Positions 45,415 to 56,815 of a DNA stretch of 64,000 bases are shown one piece after another (position 1 is the first letter of the stretch; every line of letters begins with the position of its first letter). Source of the stretch: Ceraceosorus guamensis. Its lineage: Eukaryota > Basidiomycota > Exobasidiomycetes > Ceraceosorales > Ceraceosoraceae. The DNA lies in assembly GCF_003144195.1 (NCBI RefSeq), contig NW_020290063.1, forward strand, positions 28,796-92,795, read 5' to 3'. The translations under genes and the position numbers were made by a program. The notes under the pieces were generated by a model that saw only the letters and a list, made by a program, of their open reading frames with translations, was not told the DNA's origin and searched no databases.

Positions 45415-45733
45415 GACGAGAAGAGTGCGTGCGCGCGGAGCACGATTCGATCATGTGTTCGTAGTAGAGCGATGAGCGATCAAGAAATCAGACCGTCTGC
45501 CGCCATGCTACCTTGCGCGCACTTCTCCGACCCGCAGATGATGTCTGATCTGATCGTATTTTGAAAGTGTCATGTGCGCATGGTGGTGTCAGCCTGGCTA
45601 GTCTCTCGCAAATAGAAGCAGAGAGGCGGTGCGGTGCACAGGCCGAGGAAAAAAGTACAGTGACTGGGTGCGAGGCGTGTTGGGGATGAGCATGACGAGG
45701 ATGTGCGAAGGCGGGACGGCGCAGCGCAACACA
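45415..45733. other. Short intergenic region between convergent ERG20 and RPL9
   Basis: Contains the two 3' UTRs; I see no gene or notable repeat. Confidence 0.6.
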
Positions 45734-46696
45734 TCAAGCCTCGACCTCGACGATGGTGCTCTTTTGGGCACAGTAGATGCCGTCCAAGAACTTTCGGATA
45801 TCCTTGTTCTTCACCAGGCACTGTCCGTGGAGCAGAGCGGCGGATTGAGAAACGGCCTCGATGTCGTTGCCCTCGACCAAGACTTGGTCCTTTTGTGCAG
45901 GGTCTTCCCTGATAGAGACACCCTCCGCCATGACTGCGTGACGAACTCGCTTCTCCCCGAGGAAGTTGCGCACCTCGCAAGACTTTTTGTCGCCAGCGAC
46001 GATGACTGGAGAGGTAGTGTACTGATCAGCACGGCGCTTGCAGAGTCGAAAGCACAATCTACAGCGACTCACTGTTGATGGGGAAATGTGCGTAGACTGC
46101 ACGCATCTTGTACTGTGGGGCGTCGCGAGCAAGTGCCTCAGACGCAATCCTCCAGCCCCAATCCGCCTCCGCACCCCACTCACCTGGAATCCCACAGTCA
46201 CACCCTTGATCATGTTGGCAAAGACTGCCTTGGCGGTACGCAGGCAAGCAACGTGCTTGCGTGCTCCGTGCCACACGATGAACTTGAGCTTTTCACCCTT
46301 GCTGCTCTTGACATGACGAATGTCCATGGCCATGTGGCGCACATCCTGTTGCGACGCGATGCAGCAGAGCGTCAGCAAAGCTTGCGCGCTATGTTCTGCG
46401 CCCTCGACATGCCGCACGTGTCCTCCTTCTTTGCGTGCGATGCCCAACTCCCCGACCGGCCCAATCTCTGATCTCCTCCACTTCCCTCTAACATTGTACT
46501 TTCGCCGCTCTCTCTCCTCCGCGTGCTCATTGCTTCTTTTCGCAGGCGCGCACTGCTCCATCACATGGCAGCGTGTCCATCAACGCACCTTGGTGAGCTC
46601 TCCGCGAGGGCCCTTGACGGTGGCCTTGCGGGAGTGGAGGGTGACCGTCACCTCCTTGGGGATGACCAGCTCGAGTTCCTTGTAGATTTGAAGCAT
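45734..46696 (-). CDS. RPL9: 60S ribosomal protein L9 (uL6)
   Basis: Component of the cytosolic large ribosomal subunit. Minus-strand exons 46696-46589, 46345-46184, 46112-46073 and 46005-45734 encode 193 residues. The N-terminus MLQIYKELELVIPKEVTVTL and KATVKGPRGELTK match uL6. NMIKGVTVGFQ, then YKMRAVYAHFPIN, NFLGEK and the C-terminal KNKDIRKFLDGIY are diagnostic. Donors are GTGCGT, GTGAGT and GTGAGT. Intron 1 is 243 nt, relatively long for this window, as is common early in ribosomal protein genes. It converges with ERG20 and is divergent from mitochondrial bL19. Confidence 0.95.
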
Positions 46697-47840
46697 CTTG
46701 TGCGCTGTGTGTGTGTGTGTGTGTGTACAAAGCGAGAGCCAGACGGTGTCAGCTTCGCGCAGTTCGAGGAGCGCCTACATGCGCGCTGATGTTTGAGTCT
46801 GCAGTCTGATGGCCGCCATCGATGGTGCCGCCTCCTGCTGCTTTGAATCACAGCCTGTACGACGCTCGATGCAGGCTGCAGTGTGCCAACGAAACGAGCG
46901 CCACGAGCGGCCCTCGACGCCAGCATCCTCGTCATCGTCATCCGTGCCTCTTTGCAAACATGCCTCGATCTACATTCCTGCCGCACCATCTCCTCTTGAT
47001 GTTTGCAATCTGCCTCCGCAGCCTCATGGGCGCATCCTCCTACGCTTCTAGCTACTCCACCCATGGCACGAAGAGACGCTCATCTGGAGGAGCATCTGCT
47101 GCGTGCGCCAGCCGTCCACCTCTCGGTACGCCCTCTCAGCTCTTTAGAGCGGGATGGCGGGAGAACTCTTGTCTGATCGCTAGGATGCCGAGAAGGTGGG
47201 AGAATGTGATGGACCGGGAATACTCACGTTTCTTGAGGTGTGCGAGGTGGGTGAATGGATGAGGTAGGGAAGGTTGAGTGGTGGTAAAGCCCATCCAAGT
47301 CACGTTCGACTGCAGATGGCGCCCGCGCGGCTGCTGCTGCTGCCTCCCTCGCATCACTTCTGGACTTGGATCGTTGCCCGCGCTGCCGCGTGCGCACCGT
47401 CCCTCGACCGCGACTTCTCCAAGGCTTGAGCGTCAGCTGCGGCCTGAAAACGCGCCTGAGTGGTGTCCTGCCGCACGAGAGAGGCGCGCGCCCCCGGAAT
47501 GCAGATCAGATCTCCCACGTGGCGCGCGTGCTCTCGTCTGGCAGAGGCGGCCGAACACCCATGCACGTGACTTTCATCTGAAGAAAGCCGCGCGCTGACG
47601 ATCACACCCACCCCATCGCGGCTACACTCAAGACTCGCTTGGTGGAGCGATGCCTTCAACGAAGCGCGATTGGTCGCTCGTCGCTCGCGTCGCTCGTCGC
47701 TCGTCGCTCGTCGCTCGTCACTCGTCACTTCGCATCAGGACTTGACGACTTTTTGAGCAGCGCTCCACGTCTCTCTGCCTTCCAATCAAGAGTCAGCGTC
47801 ACCAAGAGCCCCTCGCTGCACACGCCCAGCCTTGCTCAAG
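46697..47840. other. Divergent intergenic region upstream of RPL9 and mitochondrial bL19
   Basis: About 1.1 kb. It holds a GTGTGT run near 46708 just upstream of RPL9 and a GCTCGTC pentamer/heptamer run near 47680-47725. A frame from 46959 (MPRSTFLPHHLLLMFAICLR) has a signal-like start but no supported continuation, so it is not called. Confidence 0.5.
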
Positions 47841-47942
47841 ATGCGCGCATCCACGTCCAGTCTGGCGCCATTGATGCGCAATCTCTGCATCTCCACCATC
47901 CCCACCCCTTCACGCAGCGCACGCATAGCAGTCATCGCAAAG

Positions 47943-47991
<49 letters not shown>

Positions 47992-48836
47992 TTTCCACCT
48001 CTGCGAAGCGCTGGGAAGCCGAAGCGACTACGGCGGCGTCGACATCCATCGCCAGTACCTCAGCGTCAGCGTCAACGTCGCAAGCAAGACGGGATGGGTT
48101 TGTCGGACCGCAACATCGCGCTCCAGGGTCCGTGCATGGCGCGAGCAGAAGTGAGTGGCGAGGTCAGGTCAGGTCGAGTCGAGCATCGCTTTGTTGAGCA
48201 CTCGCTCACACACAACACACACACACACACACTCACACAACCGCAGGCACCGAGTACCCCTTTTCTACGTCTGCGCGGGTGGTGGAGCAGGTGGAGGAGG
48301 TGCCGGCATACATCACGCCGCCGCCTCTAGTCAAGTCGGTGTGGCAGGGCAGCATGGACACATTCGTTGCGGATATGAGGGCATCGTACGATCCGACGGG
48401 CGAAAAGTCTGCCCTCTTTTCTCGCAAGTCGCGGCAGAATGTTCCTGCAGGCAGCGTGGTGCTGGTAGAGACGTGGAGCAACAGCAGCAAGACCAACTCT
48501 ACATCCTTTAGCGGCGTCCTCATCGCCGTTAGGAGGCGCGGACTGAGCACTTCCTTTGTGCTGCGAACACTGGTCAACAAGCTGGGCGTGGAGATGAGGT
48601 TCAATCTGTACAGCCCGCTGCTCAAGCAGATCAGGGTCATCAGCCGCGCAGATGCCAGCAAGGCTACTCGCACGCAGGGCAGCCTGAGAAGAGCGCGCAG
48701 GGCAAAGCTGTACTTTTTGCGCAAGGACGATAGGCGCATCGCCGGCATCAACAAGGTGGTGCAGGCACTCAGGCTGCGCGAGACTCAGGCGCAGAGGAGT
48801 CCGGGAAGCAGCAGCAGGCGCACGTCGACCAAGTGA
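47841..48836 (+). CDS. MRPL19: Mitochondrial large-subunit ribosomal protein bL19m
   Basis: Component of the mitochondrial large ribosomal subunit. Exons 47841-48150 and 48247-48836 encode 299 residues. The N-terminus is rich in Arg and Ser with no acids (MRASTSSLAPLMRNLC), a presequence, followed by a run of about 16 Gln encoded by CAG/CAA from about 47947. The bL19 core is visible as PAGSVVLVETW, SFSGVLIAVRRRGLSTSFVL and GVEMRFNLYSPLLKQIRVI. The intron has donor GTGAGT and contains a CACACA run. It converges with eIF3f. The polyglutamine lies between presequence and core, so it may be removed or tolerated. Confidence 0.9.
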
Positions 48837-48868
48837 ATGAGCAAGCAGCGTGCACGCGCATGTAATAC

Positions 48869-48870
<2 letters not shown>

Positions 48871-48906
<36 letters not shown>
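48871..48906. repeat. (TG)18 microsatellite
   Basis: Eighteen uninterrupted TG units between the 3' ends of the bL19m and eIF3f genes; a second GT run lies near 48927. Confidence 0.95.
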
Positions 48907-48907
<1 letters not shown>

Positions 48908-48965
48908 TGACCAGAGCTGTTCGCATGTGTGTGTGTGTGTTTTTCGGCGAGCACACGTGACTGGC

Positions 48966-50328
48966 TCAAGTGAGGATGGCAAGTCTGGCGGATACTTCTG
49001 CTTGTGCACGGACGACGTTGGCGAGGTAAGAGATCATGAGCACATCCTGTGAGGGGCGTGGGAAGAGCACGTCAGCACGAGCGGTAGGCAACGTCAAGCA
49101 CGTCAGCACGAGCGGCAGGGAAAACGTTCTCGCCCTCGCCCTCGCTCACCTGGAGATGGCTGTTGAAAAGCGATTCGAGCTGTGATGCACCGTCTTGGGT
49201 TATGGCGCTGGAACTGCTGATGGGAACGGTGGACACCGCATCGATGACATACCTGCCCACCACCGGGTCGCCCTTTCTCTTTCCGTCGATGACGTCGCGA
49301 ACGTACTGCAGTACGCGGGTCAGCTGGCTCTGCACTTGTCTGAGTGAAGCTGCTAGCGCGTCCATGTCCGACAGCATGACACCTCCTCCGTGCTGCTGAG
49401 GCGCGGTGGTGCTGGCCAGCAAGGAGAGGGCAGGCTTTTCGGCCAGCGAGGATAGGAGGGTGACGGGAAGAGGCACAAACACCGCGCTCTCTGCTTTTGG
49501 TGTGAGTCCGAGGGGCGCGCTGCGTGTGCGTGTGCGTGTGCGTGTACGCGCAGGTGTGCCAGCGGGAGTGAGCAAGATGCGCATACATACATGGGTGCGA
49601 CGTTGCGGTGCTGCTCACCTGACGTATGCCTTGACGCCCGTGTTGGCCTTGGCGACATCCGTGTCGACTGTGAGGTGCACTGCCTGGTTGGGCAGCGTCT
49701 CGCGAGAGTAAAAGTCTTGAATGAGGGAGCTGTACGTATTGAGCGATGGGCCTGTGGCGTACCTACGCGGCGCGGACGCGGACGTGGACGTGGACGTGGA
49801 TGTGTGTGTGGGTTGCGATGAGCGGCGCTGATGGAAGTGCGTGCGCGCGCGCGCTCCAGAGCGACTGCCCGCCCGCCCCACCACCACTCACCATCCGACG
49901 ATGATCTCTTCCGGGTTGACGCGCTGGTGCAGTTCGAGCATCTGACGATGGTAGTCCATGTCCACCTGCACCAGCTCGTCCGTCTCGTGGTGAGGCACTG
50001 CGAAGCAATTCCTGATCTCCACCTCGTTCTCTACGCGCGTGCCCAGCAGCGTGCCGATGACCCGAGTGGGGTTCGCCGCAGTGGTGCTGCTAGCAGCAGC
50101 GGCAGAGGGCTTCGATGATGGTGCTGCTGGTGCTGCTGTTGCGCCATACTGATCGCCCGCGTCCTTTGGCGCAGCGGGTTCGGGGTCGCTGCGACGGAGG
50201 TAATGGTCGAGGATGCTGAACAGGGCGACTGGATGCACGGATACGCGGCTGGTGGTGCGCGATGTGGCTGCGCTGTTAGCTGGGTAGCTGATGTGCAGCG
50301 CAGAGGAAGATGTACCGTCCAGCGTCAT
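48966..50328 (-). CDS. EIF3F: Translation initiation factor eIF3 subunit F
   Basis: MPN-domain subunit of eIF3, scaffolding 43S/48S initiation complexes. Minus-strand exons 50328-49892, 49762-49619, 49519-49150 and 49046-48966 encode 343 residues. The MPN fold is visible as [57 protein letters not shown] and VHLTVDT. There is no intact JAMM zinc site, as usual for eIF3f. An Ala/Ser-rich insert follows the first MPN strand. The C-terminal helices ([40 protein letters not shown]) match. Donors are GTGAGT, GTGAGC and GTGAGC. Confidence 0.93.
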
Positions 50329-50343
50329 GTTGGGAAGACGCGG

Positions 50344-50395
50344 GTGTGGTGTGTGGTGTGTGGTGTGTGGTGTGTGGTGTGTGGTGTGTGGTGTG
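50344..50395. repeat. TGTGTGG heptamer array
   Basis: About seven near-perfect 7-bp units, immediately upstream of the eIF3f start codon on its coding strand. Confidence 0.85.
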
Positions 50396-50880
50396 AGGGT
50401 GAGGATGTGTGAGCTTCAACGTTGGCGTGCTCACTTGCTGCGCCTTGTGCGTGCGCGTGTGCGTGTGCGCCCGTCTCAACTTTCTTCGCGGCTGCTTTGC
50501 TTGGATGCAGCAGAAGAGAGAGCTTCTTGCACGCACGCACGCACGCACGCACGCATGATGGCGGGTCACGTGTCGTGGCGATGTGTTGTGTGGGCTAAGC
50601 GCGACGAGAAGCAGCGGCAGCAGTCTTGAGTCAAGAGTAGCGGTAGCGCGACACTTGGCAGCCGTGCATCCAGGCAGCGCGCGCGAAGCGAATGGCGTTA
50701 GTCTTGAGTGCAGCATCACATCACCAATCACGTGAATCGTGAATGCCATGCAGATTCGCATACAGCCAGCCTGCCTCTATGGTAGTAGTGACACGCAACC
50801 ACCACTCCGATCCGTGACTCGTGCCCCGTGCCTCGTGACTTGTGACTCGGACTTGCTCATACCTTTCTCGGCCACTCTCC

Positions 50881-50930
50881 CACTCCACTCCACTCCACTC
50901 GACGCGACTCGACTCGACTCGACTCGACTC
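50881..50930. repeat. Pentamer arrays CACTC and GACTC
   Basis: CACTC units pass into GACTC units through a short GACGC transition. The array lies in the predicted leader of the EI24 gene. Confidence 0.85.
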
Positions 50931-50944
50931 TCTGATCGACGAGC

Positions 50945-53083
50945 ATGTCTTCACGACGACCCACGCATCGCGGACCTCAGCTATCGCTCTCCGCATCGAT
51001 CGACTTGGATGTGGAAGGCGGCGCGAATGCTAGGCTGGACGAATCTTACGATGCGGGTTGGAGGACGGAGGATTTGCCATGGTCTGCCAAAGGTCCAGCT
51101 AGCAGCCTGCCCTCATTGAATATGGTCGAGAGCGCCAAAGCTCACCTCAGCTGGGCCAGGGATGGATGGGTGGACGGCATGCGCTGGTCAGAGGCTGCGC
51201 GCGTCATTCGCAGGTGAGATGGTCGCGGCGGCCTTGCAGAGCGGGTGTGGGTGTGTGGACATGGGTGTGGACATGGGTGTGGACATGGGCATTGGCATGT
51301 ATGCAGCGAGCAACAGCAGCAGCAGCAGCAGCACGACGCTCGCAACAGCAACACGACGCTCACAACACGCGCGCCGCCTTTGCTCCCCCCCTCTCCACCA
51401 AGATCGCCCGACGTTCGCAACGGTCTGGCCAAGGGATCCATCTTGTCCCTCGCAGTCGTCGGCGCCATCTTCTTCTTCGAAATCGCATTCTTTCCCTCGC
51501 ACCTCTTCCAAAGGCAGCAGGGCGAATCAGCGACGGGATTCGGTCATGTGCGTACAGGCCAGTATGGGCAAGCTGACTGCGCTGACTGCGCTCACTCGGC
51601 TCACGCATCTCACACTTCATACATGCAGGTCTTTTTCCTCTACCCGCTGCTGGGGCTGTGCTACTTTTTGGCTGCCAGCTGGACTGTGGATGTGGCCAAT
51701 GCAGTGTACGCCATTAGGAGGGGCAATGTTGGTCATCTGCGAGGAATGAGCGTTGGCGTGGCCGATGCCGTCAAGCTGCCAGCGGGGTGAGCGTCGGATA
51801 GTGACCGAAGCGCCCAGTCGGCCGTGGGCCATGTTGACGGCGCTCAATCCCTCACGCAGCACATCTCGACGCATCTTGGAAGAATCATATCGCGTCATCT
51901 TGGTGCTCAACTACGTCCTCATTTGCTACCTGCTCGATCTTGTGCCGTACATTGGCAGACCGTTGGCCTTCTTCTTCATGGTGGGTTGGGCGGCGCCCGC
52001 ACGCGCGTCTACACTCCACAGCTCACATCTACGCACTGCACTCGCACAGAGCTTCATAGATGCTTACTATTGGTGCGTGCCCGATGCTGAAAAGTACAGA
52101 CGAGCCAAACGCCCACTCATACGCGCCCACTCTGTGCAGCTTCGAACAAGCGTGGATCGCACGCGGATGGAGTTTGGATAGGGTGCGTGAGGCGTAGAGT
52201 GGCAATGAGGACGAGCAGCTAAAAGTCGCCTTGACCCCACAGAGGATGAGATATGCAGAGTCTAGGTGGGCCTACTTTGTAGCCTGTGAGTAAGGCGGCA
52301 AGGCATTGCCCAGAACGAATCATTGACACGCGTTCCCCTCCCTCCTCAGTCGGACTGCCCTCCACACTAGTCAGCTTTTTCCACCCCAGCCCTTTGCTCA
52401 ACGTGATGCTCTTCATGGTCTGCTTTCCATTTGTGAGTGTGTGTGCGTGGGTGCGATTGCGCGGCCGCAGAGTCTTACTCGCATGCCCCGGTAGTGCACC
52501 GTCCTTGCCATGCTCGCATCGCCCCAGCCTCGTGTGGCACCTACGGGCGGAAGCGCAATGACACCAACGTCTGCCGGAGGTGCAGGAATGTCGGGAGTCG
52601 CGCAGCTGTCCAGACTGCTGCCCCCTCGATTGCCGATATTCTGGTTGACTATACATGCTGTGAGTGGGCGTGCGCATGTGCATGCGCGCGAGCGTTCCAG
52701 CTCACGCGGGAGCGAAATTACTTTTTCAGCATCGATTACTATTGAAGGCCTTTCCACCGCCACCGGAGAGAGGCTACGTGCCGCCAGTGCCGAATCGTTG
52801 GGGCAATTCGCGCAATGCCACTCCTGCGAGTAGGATGTACGGTGGTGTCGGAATGGGCATGGACTCGACTTCGTCCGGCGTGGATGGACGCAGAAGCGCA
52901 GCGCAAGTTGTTGGAGGGGCGTGGGGCGCGGCGCCAACAGCAGCAGCGAATGGGGCCGCGACGCCCCCACATGCGAACGGCGCTTCGCCCTTTGTAGCAG
53001 CACCGCATGTCAATGGCGCGTCGCACATCCCACCGCCGCCAAAGGGACCACCGAGGTTGACGCCAGGCAAGAAAAAGGAGTGA
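50945..53083 (+). CDS. EI24: EI24/PIG8 family membrane protein
   Basis: Multi-pass membrane protein of the etoposide-induced 2.4 family, ER-localised in animals. Ten exons: 50945-51213, 51403-51547, 51629-51786, 51860-51980, 52050-52072, 52140-52182, 52243-52285, 52350-52432, 52495-52659 and 52730-53083, encoding 467 residues. Hydrophobic segments include SILSLAVVGAIFFFEIAFF, FFLYPLLGLCYFLAASW and VILVLNYVLICYLLDLVPYI. The family signature is IGRPLAFFFMSFIDAYYCFE, then RYAESRWAYFVAFGLPSTL. It is assembled only after four short exons (23 to 83 nt) are joined, which is strong support for the model. The tail is Gly/Pro/Ala-rich. Three donors are GTGCGT. The acceptor of exon 9 could alternatively lie further downstream in the same frame. 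Confidence 0.88.
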
Positions 53084-53163
53084 AGCGATGCGAATATATG
53101 CGACATGTCCTCTATGTGCGCGCTGTCAGGAGTGAAGCGACGAGAATGACTGCAACGTCTCGT

Positions 53164-54652
53164 CTACGTGCGCGCCGTCTTGATCGCTAGCCCATCGATG
53201 CTAGCCCGGATGCACCTCTGCCATACCTCGGAGTAGTCGTAGCCTCCTGCTCTGAAACGACTGCCCGCATCCCCGTCGAGCTTCTCCAGCGCCCATGGAT
53301 CGACGTAGCCTTTGCTGACGTCCGGCCCGCCGAGGGATGAGGGAGCGTCTCGCAAGTCGTACGCCCAACTGCAGTCGTCCAGCGTGGCTAGCGGTGCGGG
53401 CACAAAGTCCCAAAGCGATTCGACCAGCCACTGTTGGCGGCTTGGTGCAGCAGCGATGGACGTTTCGGAGTTGCCAACAGCAGCTGCCGCAGCATCTTGC
53501 ACCTTGTGACGCTCCTCGATGAGCTTCTCTTGCCTCTCGTACCTGCGCGCAACGTCTTCCCGCCTGCCCCTGACGTCGATGCCTCTGGCAATATCATCCG
53601 CACTAGACTCTTGAAGCGCCTGCAATTGCTGCTTGTACGCATCGTGCCTAACCCTCCTCTCGCGAGCTCGCTGCACCTGCAACGCTTTCAACGCGGACTC
53701 TTGCTGGCGCTGCTGCTCCGATGCGGCTTGCTGAGCGCGAACGTTGGAGGCAGAGGAAGACTTGTTGGCGGATTCGTACGCTGCCACGCGCGCCTCTGTG
53801 GCTGGCAGGTCCACCTTGTGGATGATATTAAAGGCTGGGCCAAGGGGCGTGTCAGCGCGCACGCGCACGCGCACGCGCACATTCACCCGTGCACTCACTC
53901 AACGTCTCGACCTCTTCCAGGTAATTGTTGTAGCTTGTCAGCGTCGAAAACTCGTCGCGCGACTTGTTGAAGCTGCGCGGGAGAGGAGGGGGGACGAAAG
54001 GATGAGCTCGTGTATGCGCACCTGACTACACGCGCCGAGCGCGCTGGCCCTGATCGCACACGACCCGCACGCACAGCTTGCCGAGCCTCCTGCGAATGTC
54101 GACTTCCCTCTCGATGCTGAGATCAGCAAAGGTCTGACTGCCAAACTGGTTCTTTCTGCACACGTGACCGCAATCGGGACAGGGAGCAGGACCCAAGCTG
54201 AAGATGCGGTCGATGCAGGATTCGCACATTTTGTGGTAGCACGGCGACACGAGCAGTCGTAGGCGAGGATTGAGGAATCGATCTGTGCGACAGATTGGGC
54301 ACTTGTCCTCTGCCGACTGTGGGTGGAGGGGGGGGATGCGAGTGAGGGGGTGTGAGCGACGTGAGCGATGTGAGCGATGTGAGCGACGTGAGCGATGTGT
54401 GAGCGTCATCGCCGCCCGCCGATCACTCACGGAGAACTCGCCTACGCGCCCAGTGGGATCCTTAAAGTCCCTCCTCACACCGCCTTGCAGAAGCTCGCGC
54501 GTAGATGGTTGCGAGTAGATGGAGGATGCGGCAGCGGCAGCGCTGTTGGCATGATGGGCGCTGTTGGATGGTCTGGACGAGTCTGAGGCAGGGTTTGCAG
54601 AAGGTCTGCCGCTGGTCAAGGGACGACCCAAGGCGCGACCACGGCGCGACAT
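53164..54652 (-). CDS. TFB3: TFIIH/CAK subunit TFB3 (MAT1)
   Basis: Assembly factor of the CDK-activating kinase, tethering it to TFIIH. Minus-strand exons 54652-54431, 54316-54075, 53972-53899 and 53834-53164 encode 402 residues. An N-terminal extension of about 75 Ser/Ala-rich residues precedes a C3HC4 RING: C80-x2-C83, C100, H102, C105-x2-C108, C120-x2-C123 (CPICRTDRF, SPCYHKMCESC, CPDCG). It is followed by EREVDIRRRL, FNKSRDEF and YNNYLEEVE, the MAT1 signature, then a long Ala/Gln/Arg-rich coiled coil. The C-terminal end (GYDYSEVWQRCIRAS) corresponds to the kinase-cyclin-binding tail. Donors are GTGAGT, GTGCGT and GTGAGT. Confidence 0.93.
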
Positions 54653-54935
54653 GGTGACGGGTGGTGAGTGTGGGGTGAGCGATGGGTGAGGGGTGGGTGA
54701 GTGGAGGGTAGTTGCGAGTGCGAGTGCGACTGCGACTGCGAGAGCGAGAGCGAGCGTCCGACGACATGGCGAGTCGCGAGTGTGAGTCGCTCGACTCGCT
54801 TCTCTCTCTCGCGTGTCGTGTCGTCTCTCGCTCTCTCTCTCTCGCTCGGCCGTACATGCGCGGGGGTCTGCTACGCGCCGCGCCTCCACTCACTCGATGC
54901 ACGGCAACTGGCTCACGCGACCGCAAGCAACAAGC

Positions 54936-56815
54936 ATGGTGCGTGCGCTCAACCACGCCGCACCCGCACCCGCACCCGCACCCGCACCCCACCACCATCA
55001 CCACCACCATCACCACCACCACCACAACTGCCAACAGCTCGCAATGGCCGCACCGCTGCGATCTGTGCACGCCACCTCGGGCCAGAGCACAGCACCTCCA
55101 CTCGCCACGCCTGCCCCCACTCGATCCTTGACCTCTGCACGCGCCATCGCATCCGCTCGATCGCTGCCAGCCTTGTGCTTTGCTTCGTCTGCCTCGGCTG
55201 CGGCTGCGACTGCGGCTGCGAGCAAGAGCACTGGAACAAAGTCGCGCATCCACAGCGATGCGCAGCTGGCTCATTGGATGGGCAAAAGCGCAGCGCATCG
55301 CCTCTTGGTGCTGCTGGTGGAGCGACTGTGCGAAGCTGCTGTCGGCTGTCCCACCACGACTTCCACCAACCATGCAGCGCCTACCAATGCCGGCATCGCA
55401 TTGGTGATGGATGTGCTGCAGGAGCTGGACAAGTGGACCGCAGAGATTCAGCCACACACTGGCGCGCAGAGGTTCGGCAATCTGGCATTCAGGGATTGGG
55501 GTGCCAGGCTGGAGCAGGTGAGCGCGAACAACTCTGTCACGGCATTCACCCGTCACGCAGCCCACCCGCTAATACTCGCGAACGCTCGCAGCGCGTGGAA
55601 GATCTCCACAAACGACTACCTGAGCGCATACATGCGCACATTCCCGATCTGTGCGGCTACCTGCTCGGCTCGTTTGGCTCCTGGGTGCGCATCGACTACG
55701 GATCTGGTCATGAGCTGGCCTTTCTCGCTTGGCTGCTCGCCCTCATCCAGCTGGGCGTGTTTGGAGAATTGCAAGGAGACGATGCTGAGGCGGTCAAGCC
55801 TGCAGAGGGCGCTCAGACACAGGTGCCGTTGGAGGTGGATGCGCATGCGATCGGGCAAACGCTTGCACCGCAAGGCTACGAGAGGGAGCTGGCTACGCGC
55901 GTGCTGCCCGCTTATCTGCGCACCGTCTGGTCTTTGCAAGATCGATATGGTCTAGAACCGGCTGGCAGTCACGGCGTATGGGGCCTCGTGAGTGCTCAAG
56001 TGTCGCGAGTGTCGCGAGCAGCTAGCTTCGACGCTTATCTAGTAGCCTCGCGCACACAGGACGACTATCAATTCGTGCCTTACATCATCGGAGCAGCTCA
56101 ATTGCGGCGTCAGTAGCGGTGGGCGTTGTTGCTCGCGATCGCGATCGCCGTGCCCCGCTCACACTCACGACCATTCGCTCTTGCCCCGCTCGCAGTGCAA
56201 AGCGAGTATAGACCGCAAGAGATTGCTGCGTCGTCTCACAAGCCGGCGGCGGGATCATCGCCTTGCGCTCTGCTAGCATTTCGAGGTACAGCACCGCTGC
56301 CAAACCTCTTCACCTCGTCCATCGCCCGCATCCACGTCCAGAAGCGCGGTCCATTTCGAGAGCACTCGCCGCTGCTCGAAAACATCTCGGCCACGGTGCC
56401 CAACTGGGTGAAGCTGCACCAAGGCATGATCAAGATGTGGAAAGCAGAGTGTCTTGGAAAGCTTCCTGTGGTGCAGCACCTGCCCTTTGGCAGCGTCGGT
56501 CTGGTGTGGGATGGCGGGGAGAATGGCGAAAAGGTCGGCGTTGGCGCGACCACGCGCATCGATTCGACCAACTTGTTGCCCGCTCGTGGCGGTGCTACCA
56601 CGGCGGCGACGGTTCCGACGGGCGCTCCTTGGGCAAAAGTTCCAGCGCCTGCTTCGGGCGCACCTTGGGCTCACGCTCCAGCGCCTGCTTCGGGCGCACC
56701 TTGGGCTCACGCTCCAGCGCCTCTCTCACGGGCTCAAAACAGCACCTATTCTGTGAGCGGGCCAGGCGCTCGCATAGCAAAGCAAGACCAAAAAGCAAGC
56801 GAGCGTCAATTGTGA
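54936..56815 (+). CDS. PTPA: Serine/threonine phosphatase 2A activator (PTPA, Rrd1/Rrd2)
   Basis: Peptidyl-prolyl isomerase-like activator of PP2A. Exons 54936-55517, 55592-55987, 56060-56108 and 56196-56815 encode 548 residues. The core is unmistakable: GNLAFRDWGARLEQ, HIPDLCGYLLGSFGSW, RIDYGSGHELAFLAWL, YGLEPAGSHGVWGLDDYQF, and a later HSPLLENISATVPNWVKLHQ with GMIKMWKAECLGKLPVVQH. The N-terminus is unusual: (AP)n then twelve His, then an Ala/Ser-rich stretch. The tail holds three tandem repeats of a 12-residue unit (GAPWA(H/K)(A/V)PAPAS). The third donor is GTCAGT, the least typical here. An upstream in-frame ATG at 54897 would add 13 residues. Confidence 0.92.

Larger units (their letters stand above)
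50329..50944. other. Divergent intergenic region with minisatellites
   Basis: Between eIF3f and the EI24 gene. It contains a TGTGTGG heptamer array (about 50344-50395), GCGTGT repeats near 50450, CACG tetramers near 50531, and a CACTC/GACTC pentamer array (50881-50930) that ends only 15 nt before the EI24 start codon. Confidence 0.7.

Noticed and set aside
54026-55565. Long minus-strand frames extending upstream of TFB3 and opposite PTPA
   Set aside because: TFB3 starts naturally at 54652. The rest is antisense to the well-supported PTPA exon 1 and Ser/Arg-rich simple sequence.
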